A stretch of 44,971 nucleotides of DNA, from positions 1 to 44,971 of the forward strand of contig CANPMT010000017.1 of NCBI GenBank assembly GCA_947575235.1, given 5' to 3'. The stretch is from an uncultured Porphyromonadaceae bacterium. GTDB lineage: Bacteria; Bacteroidota; Bacteroidia; Bacteroidales; Muribaculaceae. The position numbers and the translations under genes are program-made. The notes beneath the pieces are model-generated. The model saw only the letters and a list, made by a program, of their open reading frames with translations. It made no database searches and had not been told where the DNA came from. Below, piece by piece: positions 14,795 to 24,015 of this stretch (positions within the stretch are counted from its first letter, which is position 1; every line of letters starts with the position of its first letter).

Positions 14795-15445
14795 ATGAAA
14801 GCAACTTTACTCTCCCTTATGGCTCTCCTCGCCTTAGCTTTTAATACATCCGCCGCATCTCCGGAGGATGCCTCTCCTGTTACGGTGACGGCTCTTGACC
14901 TCGTCACCAAGGTTTATGGCGTGCTCGACCCCTCGTATACACAGAAACAGACTAAGAAGGCCGCCAAGAAGGCTCTCAGAATCAATCCTTCGTCTGAGAA
15001 GAATCCGTTTGCATCCGTTGATGCTACGGCCTCTCCGGGGTGCAATACCCTATGGGTGGAGTCGGACGACGGTTATCTCATCAGTTATTCGGGTATGATG
15101 CCGAAGGTGTCGGCGGTGGCGGAGTATGACGCCGAGGGTCTCCTCACAGGCTACTGCTATTTCTTCCAGTTCCCTTACACTCCATCCACAAGGGCCAAGG
15201 CCGACCGTGAGCAGTGTGTGTTCTGCGGTTCGCTCCTTCAGGAACTTAACGATTTTGCCATGATGGTGGGTGTGCCCGACCTCTCGGAGGGTCTCTTCCA
15301 GGCTATCGGCAGCTATGGCTCAAACCATATCAGCATGATGCTTACCGATGAGCCTCTGAATGATGCCGGCACGTATATACTGATGCTTGATATCACCCCC
15401 AACGCTTTCAATCATGCCGACAGCGTCCTTGCAGAGAACCGCTAA
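14795..15445 (+). CDS. exported protein of unknown function
   Basis: 216 residues. MKATLLSLMALLALAFNTSA is a clear signal peptide. The mature part has a basic stretch (TQKQTKKAAKKALRIN), then a soluble mixed domain with a CVFC pair (DREQCVFCGSLLQELNDF). I do not recognise the family and there is no sorting tail. Its stop codon overlaps that of the convergent LRR gene. It was probably the direct downstream neighbour of the GEVED gene before the accessory segment came in. Confidence 0.75.
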   Translation: MKATLLSLMALLALAFNTSAASPEDASPVTVTALDLVTKVYGVLDPSYTQKQTKKAAKKALRINPSSEKNPFASVDATASPGCNTLWVESDDGYLISYSGMMPKVSAVAEYDAEGLLTGYCYFFQFPYTPSTRAKADREQCVFCGSLLQELNDFAMMVGVPDLSEGLFQAIGSYGSNHISMMLTDEPLNDAGTYILMLDITPNAFNHADSVLAENR

Positions 15446-16212
15446 TCCTCTCTAATCCTCAATTCTTTCCAGACGGGAGCCTGCGAGTAGCGGCTCACAG
15501 ACCGCCCGGGGATGGTGATTGTGACGCTGTCGCGCAGATCAGTCTCCGACGGATCGAAGAGGGGACTGTCGCAATCAAATGTGGGGGGCACGGCACTCAT
15601 GCATACTATCTCGCGCAGGTTATGGCAACCGGTGAAGAGGTACTCACCCAACATCTTCTCATTGGCAGGGAGCACAACACGTCGCAACGCACCGCATTCG
15701 GCAAATACATATGATTCCAGTTCCCTGACACTCACGGGCACTGTCATCTCCTGCAGGCTGCCGCAGAAGCTGAACACATTGGAGCCTATATGGTCAACCC
15801 CCGAAGGGATAGTGATGCCGCTCAGCGCGCCGCAATAGGCGAAGGCATGGCTCCCTATATCTTTCAGTCCGTCGGGAAGTGTCACACTCTCAAGAGCGGA
15901 ATCCCATGCACACATATATTTCGGAATAGCCTTTACACCTGAGGGTATCGTAAGCGACCTGAGAGAGGTGCACTCACGGAATGCCCCCTCGCCAATCTCA
16001 CGCAGGGTGGAGGGTAGGGTAATCTCCTCAAGATTGCTGCACCCAAGGAATGCGTATTCCCCTATGCGTGTCACTCCCTCCGGCACCACCATCCGGGTGA
16101 GGTCTGTACGGTCCTGATATTCATAGTCGGCTATTACGGCTGCCCTGACTGCTGCAAAGCCCATCATCACAAGCAGCAAAGCCACAAAACGCTTGCTAAA
16201 AATCATATTCAT
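15442..16212 (-). CDS. secreted BspA-type leucine-rich repeat protein
   Basis: About 256 residues from the ATG at 16212 (16227 is possible but falls on the T-run of a terminator). A signal peptide (FSKRFVALLLVMMGFAAVRA) is followed by about seven 23-residue repeats of the LRR_5/BspA type, for example TRIGEYAFLGCSNLEEITLP, REIGEGAFRECTSLRSLTIP and KDIGSHAFAYCGALSGITIP. Such proteins are cell-surface or secreted binding proteins. There is no visible sorting tail; the protein ends after WKELRIRED, a common end for this class in Bacteroidales. The gene converges on the 14795 gene with overlapping stop codons. Confidence 0.88.
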   Translation of the reverse strand: MNMIFSKRFVALLLVMMGFAAVRAAVIADYEYQDRTDLTRMVVPEGVTRIGEYAFLGCSNLEEITLPSTLREIGEGAFRECTSLRSLTIPSGVKAIPKYMCAWDSALESVTLPDGLKDIGSHAFAYCGALSGITIPSGVDHIGSNVFSFCGSLQEMTVPVSVRELESYVFAECGALRRVVLPANEKMLGEYLFTGCHNLREIVCMSAVPPTFDCDSPLFDPSETDLRDSVTITIPGRSVSRYSQAPVWKELRIRED

Positions 16213-16224
16213 GATGTAAAGATA

Positions 16225-16270
16225 CAAAAAAATACTGCAACCTCAATCCCTGAAGATTGAAATTGCAGTA
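16225..16270 (-). terminator. terminator after secDF
   Basis: TACTGCAA (16233-16240) pairs with TTGCAGTA (16263-16270), with an inner TCAATC/GATTGA stem. On the minus strand the stem is followed by a run of seven T (16232-16226). It separates secDF from the LRR gene downstream. Confidence 0.8.
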
Positions 16271-16326
16271 ATTTTTTATGATTATAATGATGGGTGGCAC
16301 TCAATAGCCACGGTCATCACATATTA

Positions 16327-19296
16327 TCACTGGAAACGGCGGTTGCCCTGGAGGGCAGGTTTGCCATTGTCGGGAGTCTGCTTCTTGGTAGTGGCCTTGA
16401 TGATATTGTAGGCGATAGGAGCGGCGCAGTAGAGCGAGCAGAATGTACCTACGATAACACCGAAGATCATGGCGAATGTGAAGCTGCGGATTGTGTCACC
16501 ACCGAGGAAGAAGATGCAGCAGAGCACCAGCAGAGTCGAGAACGATGTCATGATCGTACGGGTCAGTGTGGTGTTGAGCGACTTGTTGAAGGTGATGTAA
16601 CGGTCCTCCTTAGGATAGAGCTTCATCATCTCGCGCACACGGTCAAACACAACCACGGTATCGTTGATCTGATAACCGATGATGGTGAGCACGGCGGCGA
16701 TGAACGACTGGTCAATCTCCATAGAGAAGGGGAGGAAGCCCCAGCAGATTGAGTAGAAGCCGATGATGAGGAAGGCGGTCAGAGCCACAGCGCAGACAGC
16801 GCCCACAGAGAAGGCGATGTTGCGGAAGCGGAGCAGGATGTAGAGGAACATGCAGACCACTGCGATACCCACAGCCCAGTAAGCGTCGCGCTTCATGTCG
16901 TCGGCCACTGACGGACCCACTTTCTGGATCGAGATGATACCACGGCTCTCGTCGGCGATGGTGAACGCCTCCTGATCCATAACGGAGCCATCGGCTGCAG
17001 TAAGCTCAGGCTTGAGGTTCTCATAGAGAATGCCGGTCATCTCATTGTCGATGTTGGCATCCTCGGCGTCAATCTTATAGTTGGTTGAGATGCGCACCTT
17101 CGAGGGGTTGTCGATGGTGATTACACCCACGCTGACAGTCTTGTCATTGGCGGCAGCCTGGAGGTTGTCGAGAAGACGCTGCTGGATGGCTGAGGGATCA
17201 ACATCCTTGTCGAACTGAACCACGTAGTTGCGGCCACCAGAGAAGTCGATACCCTGGTTCATGCCACGGAACACGAGCGATGCGATTGACACGACAATAA
17301 GGAACAACCATACGGCTGCGGCACCCTTCCACTGGCCAAGGAAGTTAATCTTGGTGTGTGAGAGGAAGTTGCGGCTGATATTGGTGTCGAAAGTCATGTT
17401 GGCGCAACGGCCGTTCTTTGTGATGAGGTCGAACGCGATACGGGTCAGGAACACTGCAGTGAAGAATGAGCAGACCAGACCGATGATAAGGGTAGTGGCG
17501 AAGCCCTTGATGGGGCCTGAACCGAAGAGAAGGAGAATCACACCTGTGATAACCGAAGTAAGGTTAGAGTCGAAGATCGCTGAGAAAGCGTTGCTGTAAC
17601 CCTCGGAGATGGCCTGACGGAGTTTCTTGCCGAGGCGGAGCTCCTCCTTGGTGCGCTCGAAGATAAGCACGTTGGCGTCGACAGCCATACCGAGCGCGAG
17701 CACGATACCCGCGATACCCGACAGGGTAAGCATTGCCTGGAACGAGGCGAGGATACCTAAGGTGAAGTAGAGGTTGAGGATAAGACCCACATTGGCCACC
17801 AGACCCGGAACCACACCATAGATAAGAATCATGAACACCATCAGAAGGGCGATGGCCACGATAAACGAGAGGAAGCCCTGCTGAACGGCCTCGGCACCGA
17901 GGCTCGGGCCGATCACGTTGGTGCTCACTACGTCAACCTTCGCGCTCATCTTACCCGACTTCAGCACGTTGGCAAGGTCATTGGCCTCCTCAGGTGTGAA
18001 GTTGCCGGTAATCTCAGAAGAACCGCCGGTAATCTCATTGTTGACGTTAGGATAAGAGTAGACGTTATTGTCAAGCACGATGGCGATGGGGCGGCCGATA
18101 TTGTTGCGGGTAAGGGTAGCCCATGCCTGTGCGCCTGAATCGTTCATACGCATGCTCACGGTGTTGCCGCGCATGTTGTCGAACTCGCTTGTGGCTGAAG
18201 TTACAGCGTCACCCTGGAGAGCTGCGTCACCCTTGAGGGCGATAAGCTGCCAGTAGGGGGTGGTGCGGTCCTCGCCGTTAGCCTTCTTCATCACGTTGCC
18301 CTGGGCGTCGAATACAGGGTAATCGACAGCCTTGACCTCCCATACAGCCGAGAAGTCGGAGGGGAGTTTCTGCTTGGCGAGCGGAGAAGAGAGAATGCTG
18401 TCAACCAGTGCGCGGTTGGCCGGAGTGACAAGACCGATAACCGGCGAGCCGGAACGCTGCGGACCGCCGAGAAGCTCGATGAGGTTGGTATGGTTTACAG
18501 TGTCCTGCTGAGCCCATGCCATGGCGAAGCTGTTGAGGTCGTTGGCAATCTCATTATAGTTGTAAACTTCGAAGAACTCGAGGTTGGCTGAAGACTTGAG
18601 GAGGTCAGTGACGCGCTCAGGCTCCTTCACGCCCGGGAGCTCAAGCAGAATCTGGCCGCTCTTGTCCTGGAGTTTCTGGATGTTGGGCGCAACCACACCA
18701 AACTGGTCGATACGGGTGCGGAAGATGTTGAAAGCCGCGTCAACCTGGCTGTCGACCTGCTTCTCGAGAGCCGCTGTCACGTCAGCGTTGCTTGAGTTGC
18801 TCTTGATCTTGCCAAGGAACTCACCCTCGCGGGTAAAGAGTCCGGCCATGGCACCCGGCTGGATGAACGATGCGAACTTGCTGATGAAATTCTTGTCGCT
18901 ACCCTTCACGCCCGCTGCCTGAGTCTTGGCGATGGCTTCGTTGATTTCGCGCAGCTGGCTGTCGCCCGATGCGTACTGACGGAGGATGTCGGGCACTGAA
19001 ATCTCCAATACCACGTTCATACCACCCTTGAGGTCAAGACCCATACCGATCTCGAGCTTGCGCACCTGGTTGTAGGTGTAGCCCAGATAAACTTTTTCCT
19101 TGTCGATAGAGTCGTTGAATTGCTTCAGATTCTGTTTGTAGGCATCATTGGTTACGTCAGTTGTCCCGGACATCATGGCGGCGAATTCCTGCGCCTTCTT
19201 CTCATAGTGGGAAGTCACGAATGAGAAGGAGATGTAAAAGCCGCAGATGAGGATCAATAGAACGGCAATGGTGCTGATAAACCCTTTGTTCTGCAT
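16327..19296 (-). CDS. secDF: protein translocase subunit SecDF (fused)
   Basis: 989 residues from the ATG at 19296, a typical length for the fused SecD-SecF of Bacteroidota. The first membrane helix follows MQNKGFISTIAVLL. The SecD motif GLDLKGGMN is at about 87-93; the large periplasmic P1 head follows, then a five-helix block (from about FLSFIVAIALLMVFMILIYG). The SecF half begins near residue 640 with its GIDFSGG motif at about 676-682, then five more helices and a basic C-terminus. SecDF uses the proton gradient to pull proteins out of SecYEG at the inner membrane. An in-frame extension to 19383 is unlikely because the TATATTTG promoter box lies inside it. A terminator follows. Confidence 0.96.
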   Translation of the reverse strand: MQNKGFISTIAVLLILICGFYISFSFVTSHYEKKAQEFAAMMSGTTDVTNDAYKQNLKQFNDSIDKEKVYLGYTYNQVRKLEIGMGLDLKGGMNVVLEISVPDILRQYASGDSQLREINEAIAKTQAAGVKGSDKNFISKFASFIQPGAMAGLFTREGEFLGKIKSNSSNADVTAALEKQVDSQVDAAFNIFRTRIDQFGVVAPNIQKLQDKSGQILLELPGVKEPERVTDLLKSSANLEFFEVYNYNEIANDLNSFAMAWAQQDTVNHTNLIELLGGPQRSGSPVIGLVTPANRALVDSILSSPLAKQKLPSDFSAVWEVKAVDYPVFDAQGNVMKKANGEDRTTPYWQLIALKGDAALQGDAVTSATSEFDNMRGNTVSMRMNDSGAQAWATLTRNNIGRPIAIVLDNNVYSYPNVNNEITGGSSEITGNFTPEEANDLANVLKSGKMSAKVDVVSTNVIGPSLGAEAVQQGFLSFIVAIALLMVFMILIYGVVPGLVANVGLILNLYFTLGILASFQAMLTLSGIAGIVLALGMAVDANVLIFERTKEELRLGKKLRQAISEGYSNAFSAIFDSNLTSVITGVILLLFGSGPIKGFATTLIIGLVCSFFTAVFLTRIAFDLITKNGRCANMTFDTNISRNFLSHTKINFLGQWKGAAAVWLFLIVVSIASLVFRGMNQGIDFSGGRNYVVQFDKDVDPSAIQQRLLDNLQAAANDKTVSVGVITIDNPSKVRISTNYKIDAEDANIDNEMTGILYENLKPELTAADGSVMDQEAFTIADESRGIISIQKVGPSVADDMKRDAYWAVGIAVVCMFLYILLRFRNIAFSVGAVCAVALTAFLIIGFYSICWGFLPFSMEIDQSFIAAVLTIIGYQINDTVVVFDRVREMMKLYPKEDRYITFNKSLNTTLTRTIMTSFSTLLVLCCIFFLGGDTIRSFTFAMIFGVIVGTFCSLYCAAPIAYNIIKATTKKQTPDNGKPALQGNRRFQ

Positions 19297-19350
19297 TGTC
19301 TTTGATGTTATTGTTGTTTGATTTAATATTTTGCTTATTAATTCAGCTTG

Positions 19351-19358
19351 CAAATATA
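19351..19358 (-). promoter_or_regulatory. -7 box TATATTTG for secDF
   Basis: TATATTTG on the minus strand, 54 bases upstream of the ATG at 19296. The 361-base gap between secDF and the divergent lipoprotein gene holds this box, a second box for the other direction at 19551, and otherwise AT-rich sequence. Confidence 0.6.
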
Positions 19359-19550
19359 GCTTAAATTTTTGACCTAAACCCAACCCAATCTCCTAAAAAT
19401 GCACTTTTTACCTTTTTTTATCCCAAATCACCCTTTATTTCACCCCGATGGGGAGTCTTTTTAGCGCTGCCGCCCCCACGTCTATAAGAGAATAATGCGG
19501 TTTTTTTAATCTTTTGGAGGAAATAGGTGCCCCATGTCAAAAATAATTAC

Positions 19551-19558
19551 TACTTTTG
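19551..19558 (+). promoter_or_regulatory. -7 box TACTTTTG for the Ig-like lipoprotein gene
   Basis: TACTTTTG matches TAnnTTTG, about 100 bases before the ATG at 19658. No clear -33 element. Confidence 0.4.
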
Positions 19559-19657
19559 AAGTCGTATTGTGAATTGGCCACACTGCTTCCGGGATTGTCC
19601 GTTGTGCGCTTGCAGTCCCGCAGAGGCCGCTATATATGTATAATTAGGCGAGTTAAG

Positions 19658-21628
19658 ATGAAAAAGGTTGCCTCACTTGAACTTCTCCCTCTGTCGCTGC
19701 TGATTGTGGCGATACTGGCGTCGTGCGCCTCAATCGGCAACCCCTCCGGTGGCCCGCGCGACGAGGACCCTCCCAGGTTTGTCCGCGCAAATCCGGCACC
19801 GAACTCTGTAAATGTGAGCCGCAACCGCATCGATATCGAATTCGATGAGCTGGTCAACGTTAAAGACGCATTCTCAAAAGTGGTGGTGTCGCCCCCATCA
19901 AAGTCGACTCCCCGTGTCTCCTCGCTGGGCCGACGCGTAAGCGTGCAGTTCACCGACACACTTCTCCCCAACACCACCTATACAATCGATTTCTCGAATG
20001 CCATAGAGGATAACAACGAGGCCAACAAACTGCAGGGATTCTCCTATACCTTCTCCACAGGGCCGGAAATCGACACTCTCGCCATCTCGGGGATGGTGCT
20101 CTCGGCCGACGCGCTCGAGCCGCAGCAGGGTATGCTCGTGGGGGTATACTCAAATCTCTCTGACACGGCACTCACCACTCTGCCGTTTGAACGCCTTGCC
20201 AAGACCGACGACCGCGGACGCTTCACGATAGCCGGACTCGCTCCGGGAGAATACCGCATATTCGCCGTCAACGATGTCGACAACGACTATCACAGGGCTA
20301 ACCCTGAGGAGGCTATGGCTTTCTACGACATGCTACTCTCCCCTTCAGCCGAGAGGGTGGAGGCCACCGACACAATCTTCAACCTCCTCACAGGGGCTGT
20401 GGATACAGTCGTGACGCGCCAGCGCACACGTTTCCTCCCCAACGATGTGCTTCTGCGCTCGTTCGAGAGCGGATATAAATCGCAATTCCTTACAAAGTAT
20501 GAGCGTGTCGACTCCACGCGTCTCAGTTTCATATTCAACGCACCCTCCGACACTCTCCCGACGCTCGATATCGTTGACCGACCGGGCTACAAGGACTGGG
20601 CCGTGGTGGAGCGTTCGGCACATAACGACACTCTGACCTACTGGCTCCTCCCTCCGAGCTTAGTGGCTATTGACAGTCTGCGTATAGCCGCCACATATCT
20701 GCGCACCGACACAGCCCAGAGACTTTCAGCCGTGACGGACACGCTCCGCTTCTATATGCCCCGCCAGAAGGGTAAGAAGGAGGAGAAGAAGAGGAAAAGC
20801 GAGGAGGCCGATACCTTGCCTCCCGTAATACCTTCGTTGGGATTCAGAGTTACCGGTTCAACGGCACAGGAGGTGTATCTCCCTCTCTTCATGGAGTTTG
20901 ACACCCCCCTCACAAGCCTTGACACAGCTGCCTTCCATCTGGAGACTATGGTCGACTCCGTATGGACACCCGTGCCCAAGGAATGGCGTCCTGTGCCGGC
21001 CGACTCCTTGAGTCCGAGAAAACTTAAGATAGAATACCCCTGGGATTATGCCACCGAATACCGCCTGACGGTCGATACCCTGGCCGGCACAGGTATATAC
21101 GGACTGGTGACAGCCCCGCTTGAGCATAAATTCAAGACTAAGAGTGAGGATGACTATTGCGCCCTGACATTCACCATAACCAATTTCACCGACAGCGTGC
21201 CGGCTTTCATGGAGCTGGTGAGCACATCGGACGCACCTGTAAAGAGGGTGCCGGTGGTGAACGGCACGGCCAAGTTCCAATATCTCGCTCCGGGAAAATA
21301 CTACGCCCGGATCTATGAAGACTTCGACGGCGACGGCCTCTACACCACCGGCGACTATGCCCTTGACCGTCAGCCCGATTACGTCTACTACTATCCCAAG
21401 GTGATCAATCTGAAGAAAAACTGGGAGAAATCAGAGACCTGGAGTGTGTTTGACACAGCCATCGACCTGATGAAACCGGAAACGCTGAAGAAGAATAAGC
21501 CCGAGAACGACAAGCGCAGCCGGTCGAAGAGCAAGACCGACGATGAAGAGGAGGATGAAGATGAGATCTTCGACCCCACACGCAACCCGTTCGATCCGAA
21601 CGACCGTGGTCGTACACGAAATTATTAG
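19658..21628 (+). CDS. Ig-like (Big_5-type) domain lipoprotein
   Basis: 656 residues from the ATG at 19658. Lipobox LASC is followed by ASIGNPSGGPRDEDPP, a very conserved start of a Bacteroidota lipoprotein family with an N-terminal bacterial Ig-like domain (about 35-140, ending in NTTYTIDFSNAIEDNNE). A carboxypeptidase-regulatory-like fold follows (about 145-215, with DDRGRFTIAGLAPGEYRIFA), then a basic linker (KKEEKKRKSEE), a second beta region with LAPGKYYARIYEDFDGDGLY, and a strongly charged C-terminus (KSKTDDEEEDEDEIF). The exact role of the family is unknown to me. The in-frame upstream extension to 19556 lacks a leader-like sequence and is rejected. Confidence 0.85.
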   Translation: MKKVASLELLPLSLLIVAILASCASIGNPSGGPRDEDPPRFVRANPAPNSVNVSRNRIDIEFDELVNVKDAFSKVVVSPPSKSTPRVSSLGRRVSVQFTDTLLPNTTYTIDFSNAIEDNNEANKLQGFSYTFSTGPEIDTLAISGMVLSADALEPQQGMLVGVYSNLSDTALTTLPFERLAKTDDRGRFTIAGLAPGEYRIFAVNDVDNDYHRANPEEAMAFYDMLLSPSAERVEATDTIFNLLTGAVDTVVTRQRTRFLPNDVLLRSFESGYKSQFLTKYERVDSTRLSFIFNAPSDTLPTLDIVDRPGYKDWAVVERSAHNDTLTYWLLPPSLVAIDSLRIAATYLRTDTAQRLSAVTDTLRFYMPRQKGKKEEKKRKSEEADTLPPVIPSLGFRVTGSTAQEVYLPLFMEFDTPLTSLDTAAFHLETMVDSVWTPVPKEWRPVPADSLSPRKLKIEYPWDYATEYRLTVDTLAGTGIYGLVTAPLEHKFKTKSEDDYCALTFTITNFTDSVPAFMELVSTSDAPVKRVPVVNGTAKFQYLAPGKYYARIYEDFDGDGLYTTGDYALDRQPDYVYYYPKVINLKKNWEKSETWSVFDTAIDLMKPETLKKNKPENDKRSRSKSKTDDEEEDEDEIFDPTRNPFDPNDRGRTRNY

Positions 21629-21713
21629 AGACTCAGCAGACTCACATCACTCTCCGCTCCTTCTCTCCACTCTCCCCACAACCAAAAACTCTACACTCAT
21701 CTAATATTAAAGA

Positions 21714-22316
21714 ATGGAAAAAGGTATCAAATCGAGACGAAAGATCCTGGAGGTTGCGTTTAAGCTATTTGCAGCTTATTCGTATCCCGACGTGTCATAT
21801 TCTCTTCTTGAGGAGGCATCGGGTATTAGCCGTGGATCGATGGTCTACTACTTTACAAACAAGGAGGGCATCTTTAGAGCTGTGCTTGAAACATTTGTGC
21901 TTCAGTTAGGGAGCGTAAGGAAGTTGCCTAAAGAGAAACATGCCACTTTGAAGGGGTTCTACGAGGCGCTTGTCGACAGCGTGAAGGCTGAGAGTGCCCA
22001 GCTCGCCCCCTACCGCATTGCAAATCTCAATAACGCACGCTTCAACATCGAGCGCAGCGCGCTCCAGTTTATCCCTGAATTCAGAGAGCAGGAGAATGCC
22101 TTCCATCGTGAGGAACTCGCCTCATGGGAAAAGGTGATTCAGAACGCCCTTGATTCAGGCGAACTGCGTCCGGGGCTCGACCCGCGTCAGACCGCTATCC
22201 TCTTTGACGCCGTGCATAAGGGCTTCCAGTATTCAGGAATATATTCGGTTGATGAGTATAGCCTTGACGGCTTGAGAAATACATTCGACAACCTTTATAA
22301 TCTGGTAAAGGCGTGA
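21714..22316 (+). CDS. TetR/AcrR-family transcriptional regulator
   Basis: 200 residues. The N-terminal DNA-binding domain (about 8-55) has KILEVAFKLFAAYSYPDVSY and the helix-turn-helix LLEEASGISRGSMVYYFTNK, as in TetR proteins. The rest is an all-helical ligand/dimer domain of usual length. It follows the Ig-like lipoprotein gene by 85 bases on the same strand and ends at a bidirectional terminator. Ligand and targets are unknown. Confidence 0.92.
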   Translation: MEKGIKSRRKILEVAFKLFAAYSYPDVSYSLLEEASGISRGSMVYYFTNKEGIFRAVLETFVLQLGSVRKLPKEKHATLKGFYEALVDSVKAESAQLAPYRIANLNNARFNIERSALQFIPEFREQENAFHREELASWEKVIQNALDSGELRPGLDPRQTAILFDAVHKGFQYSGIYSVDEYSLDGLRNTFDNLYNLVKA

Positions 22317-22358
22317 GTCGTGTCTGACTCAGGCACACTCCTGACAGAAATATCTTAA

Positions 22359-22394
22359 AACTACGCAGCCGACCATGTGGTCGGCTGTGTAGTT
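22359..22394. terminator. bidirectional terminator between convergent genes
   Basis: AACTACGCAGCCGACCA pairs with TGGTCGGCTGTGTAGTT through 16 or more positions with one G-T pair. It lies between the TetR gene and the convergent minus-strand gene, whose stop codon is in its right arm. Confidence 0.75.
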
Positions 22395-22965
22395 ATCTGA
22401 ATTCCGGGGGAAGTATCTTTTCCGGGTCGGCGCTGTCGACCCTTGTGATGATTGTCTTGCTTGACCCGCGCCATGGCAACGTGGCGTGGTATTTCCGATA
22501 TTCCACCCTCACGGGACGCGCCGAGAGCATGGCTCGCTTGAGTTCCTTGGCCACACTGTCATTCTCGGCTGAGAAGATGAAATCTCGTGTGTAGATGCGG
22601 GTGGTGTCCATAAGTTCCTTATATGGTATGAGTACACCCTCATAAGTATGGAATACCGTGCCACGGTATTCTATATGCTCGACGTAGCCATATTGGGTGG
22701 CATCCTCGACATACGGACTGAAATAACGGAGCCATATCCCGATCAGCAGCGCGCACACCACAAAGGTTATGCCGAGCCACATCCAGAGGCGTCCGTTGCT
22801 GCGCGGTTTGAGATGCTCCCATTCCGATTCCTCCTCATCCCAGTAGGCGGGGTCGTCAGGACGGTATGAAGGTTTCTTGGGCTCCTCCGCGGGAGCCTCC
22901 TCGGGGATATCCGGACCATCGAAGAAATCATTCTTCTCATTGTCCTCCTTAGGTTCGAACAACAT
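22393..22965 (-). CDS. single-pass membrane protein of unknown function
   Basis: 190 residues. A very acidic, proline-rich N-terminus (1-55, EEAPAEEPKKP, DEEESEWEHLKP) is followed by one membrane helix (about 60-80, LWMWLGITFVVCALLIGIWL) and a mainly beta C-terminal domain (HIEYRGTVFHTYEGVLIPYK). No signal peptide; N-in topology is likely. I do not recognise the family. It is downstream of the flippase-like gene with a 42-base gap and likely in the tsaE-birA operon. Confidence 0.75.
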   Translation of the reverse strand: MLFEPKEDNEKNDFFDGPDIPEEAPAEEPKKPSYRPDDPAYWDEEESEWEHLKPRSNGRLWMWLGITFVVCALLIGIWLRYFSPYVEDATQYGYVEHIEYRGTVFHTYEGVLIPYKELMDTTRIYTRDFIFSAENDSVAKELKRAMLSARPVRVEYRKYHATLPWRGSSKTIITRVDSADPEKILPPEFR

Positions 22966-23007
22966 AGTGGAAAGTTTTGATTAATAGAAAATTAAGGTGT
23001 TTTGTGG

Positions 23008-24015
23008 TCAGTCCGCCTGCGCAGGGAGTGCGTTTTTGGTGCGGAAAGTATAGACCATCGTATATATACCCAATATGATCAGCATGACTGTCTGGCCGCT
23101 CCATTGCAGCATCGAGAAGGCTGTGCCCTGGGCATCGGTCACGCCATACACTGCAAGTCCGAACATGATGGCGAGGTTCCACGGACCGAGACCGCCGTTT
23201 GAGGGGATAGCCATACTGATTGAACTGAGCACGAAAGCAACGAGACAGGGGATCAGACCGCCGAATGTGCCCGAAGCGGTGCAAAGCTCGCGGGTGAAGT
23301 CGAACGCATAGAATGCCACGTAGAGCTGGAAGTAATAGCAGCCCCATATGCAGAGTGTATAGCCCAAGAAGGCCCAGCGGTGAGGCATTGTGGCCACAAC
23401 CGCGAAACCCTGCCACATATTGAGAGCCATCTCCTTGAGTTTACCCACCACCTTTGAATTGCGGAAGAGATAAAGGAGAAGCCAGCAGAGAGCCACGCCC
23501 CCTACGACAGCCACCCAGAACCACCATTGCTCAAGCATGCCGAGCATGTCACGTCCTACGGGATACTTGTCGAGGAAAGATTCGAGAGCCGGAGCCGCCA
23601 CCACGAGACAGAGGAGCAGCAGAAACAGCACCATGAGAGTGTCAGAGAGGCGGTCGCCTATCATAGAGCCCAACACAGAAGAGAAAGGAGCCTTCTGCGA
23701 GGAGGCGATATACGTGCATCGCCACACCTCCCCCAGGCGCGGAAACACGAGGTTCAGGGCGTAGCAGCCGAAAATTGAGCAGCAGATAGCCATGAACGGC
23801 GGGCGTATACCCAAGGCATTGAGCTGGAGCCGCCAGCGGGCGGCACGGAAGATATGCGAGAAGATGCTGATTCCCATCGCGCAGAGTATCCACCAGTAGT
23901 CGACACCATGATTGATGAGATCCCACATCTGTGAGAAATTCACTTTCTTGAACATATAGACCACCAGAAGCACCGTCAGGGCCAGAGGGAGTCCGTATTG
24001 CAACAGTTTTTTCAT
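23008..24015 (-). CDS. lysylphosphatidylglycerol synthase-TM/flippase-like membrane protein
   Basis: 335 residues with about 8 membrane helices. The N-terminal LLQYGLPLALTVLLVVYMFK, the loop with IFRAARWRLQLNALGIRP, the PRLGEVWRC motif and the NGGLGPWNL loop near the end are characteristic of the UPF0104/LPG_synthase_TM family, the flippase-like membrane part of MprF without its catalytic domain. The role in Bacteroidota is unknown; lipid or glycolipid transport is a family-level guess. The ATG overlaps the birA stop by four bases (ATGA), so translation is coupled. Confidence 0.85.
   Translation of the reverse strand: MKKLLQYGLPLALTVLLVVYMFKKVNFSQMWDLINHGVDYWWILCAMGISIFSHIFRAARWRLQLNALGIRPPFMAICCSIFGCYALNLVFPRLGEVWRCTYIASSQKAPFSSVLGSMIGDRLSDTLMVLFLLLLCLVVAAPALESFLDKYPVGRDMLGMLEQWWFWVAVVGGVALCWLLLYLFRNSKVVGKLKEMALNMWQGFAVVATMPHRWAFLGYTLCIWGCYYFQLYVAFYAFDFTRELCTASGTFGGLIPCLVAFVLSSISMAIPSNGGLGPWNLAIMFGLAVYGVTDAQGTAFSMLQWSGQTVMLIILGIYTMVYTFRTKNALPAQAD

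Noticed and set aside
19297..19383. 29-residue N-terminal extension of SecDF
   Set aside because: The -7 box TATATTTG lies inside it, and SecDF proteins usually begin at MQNKGFI or similar.
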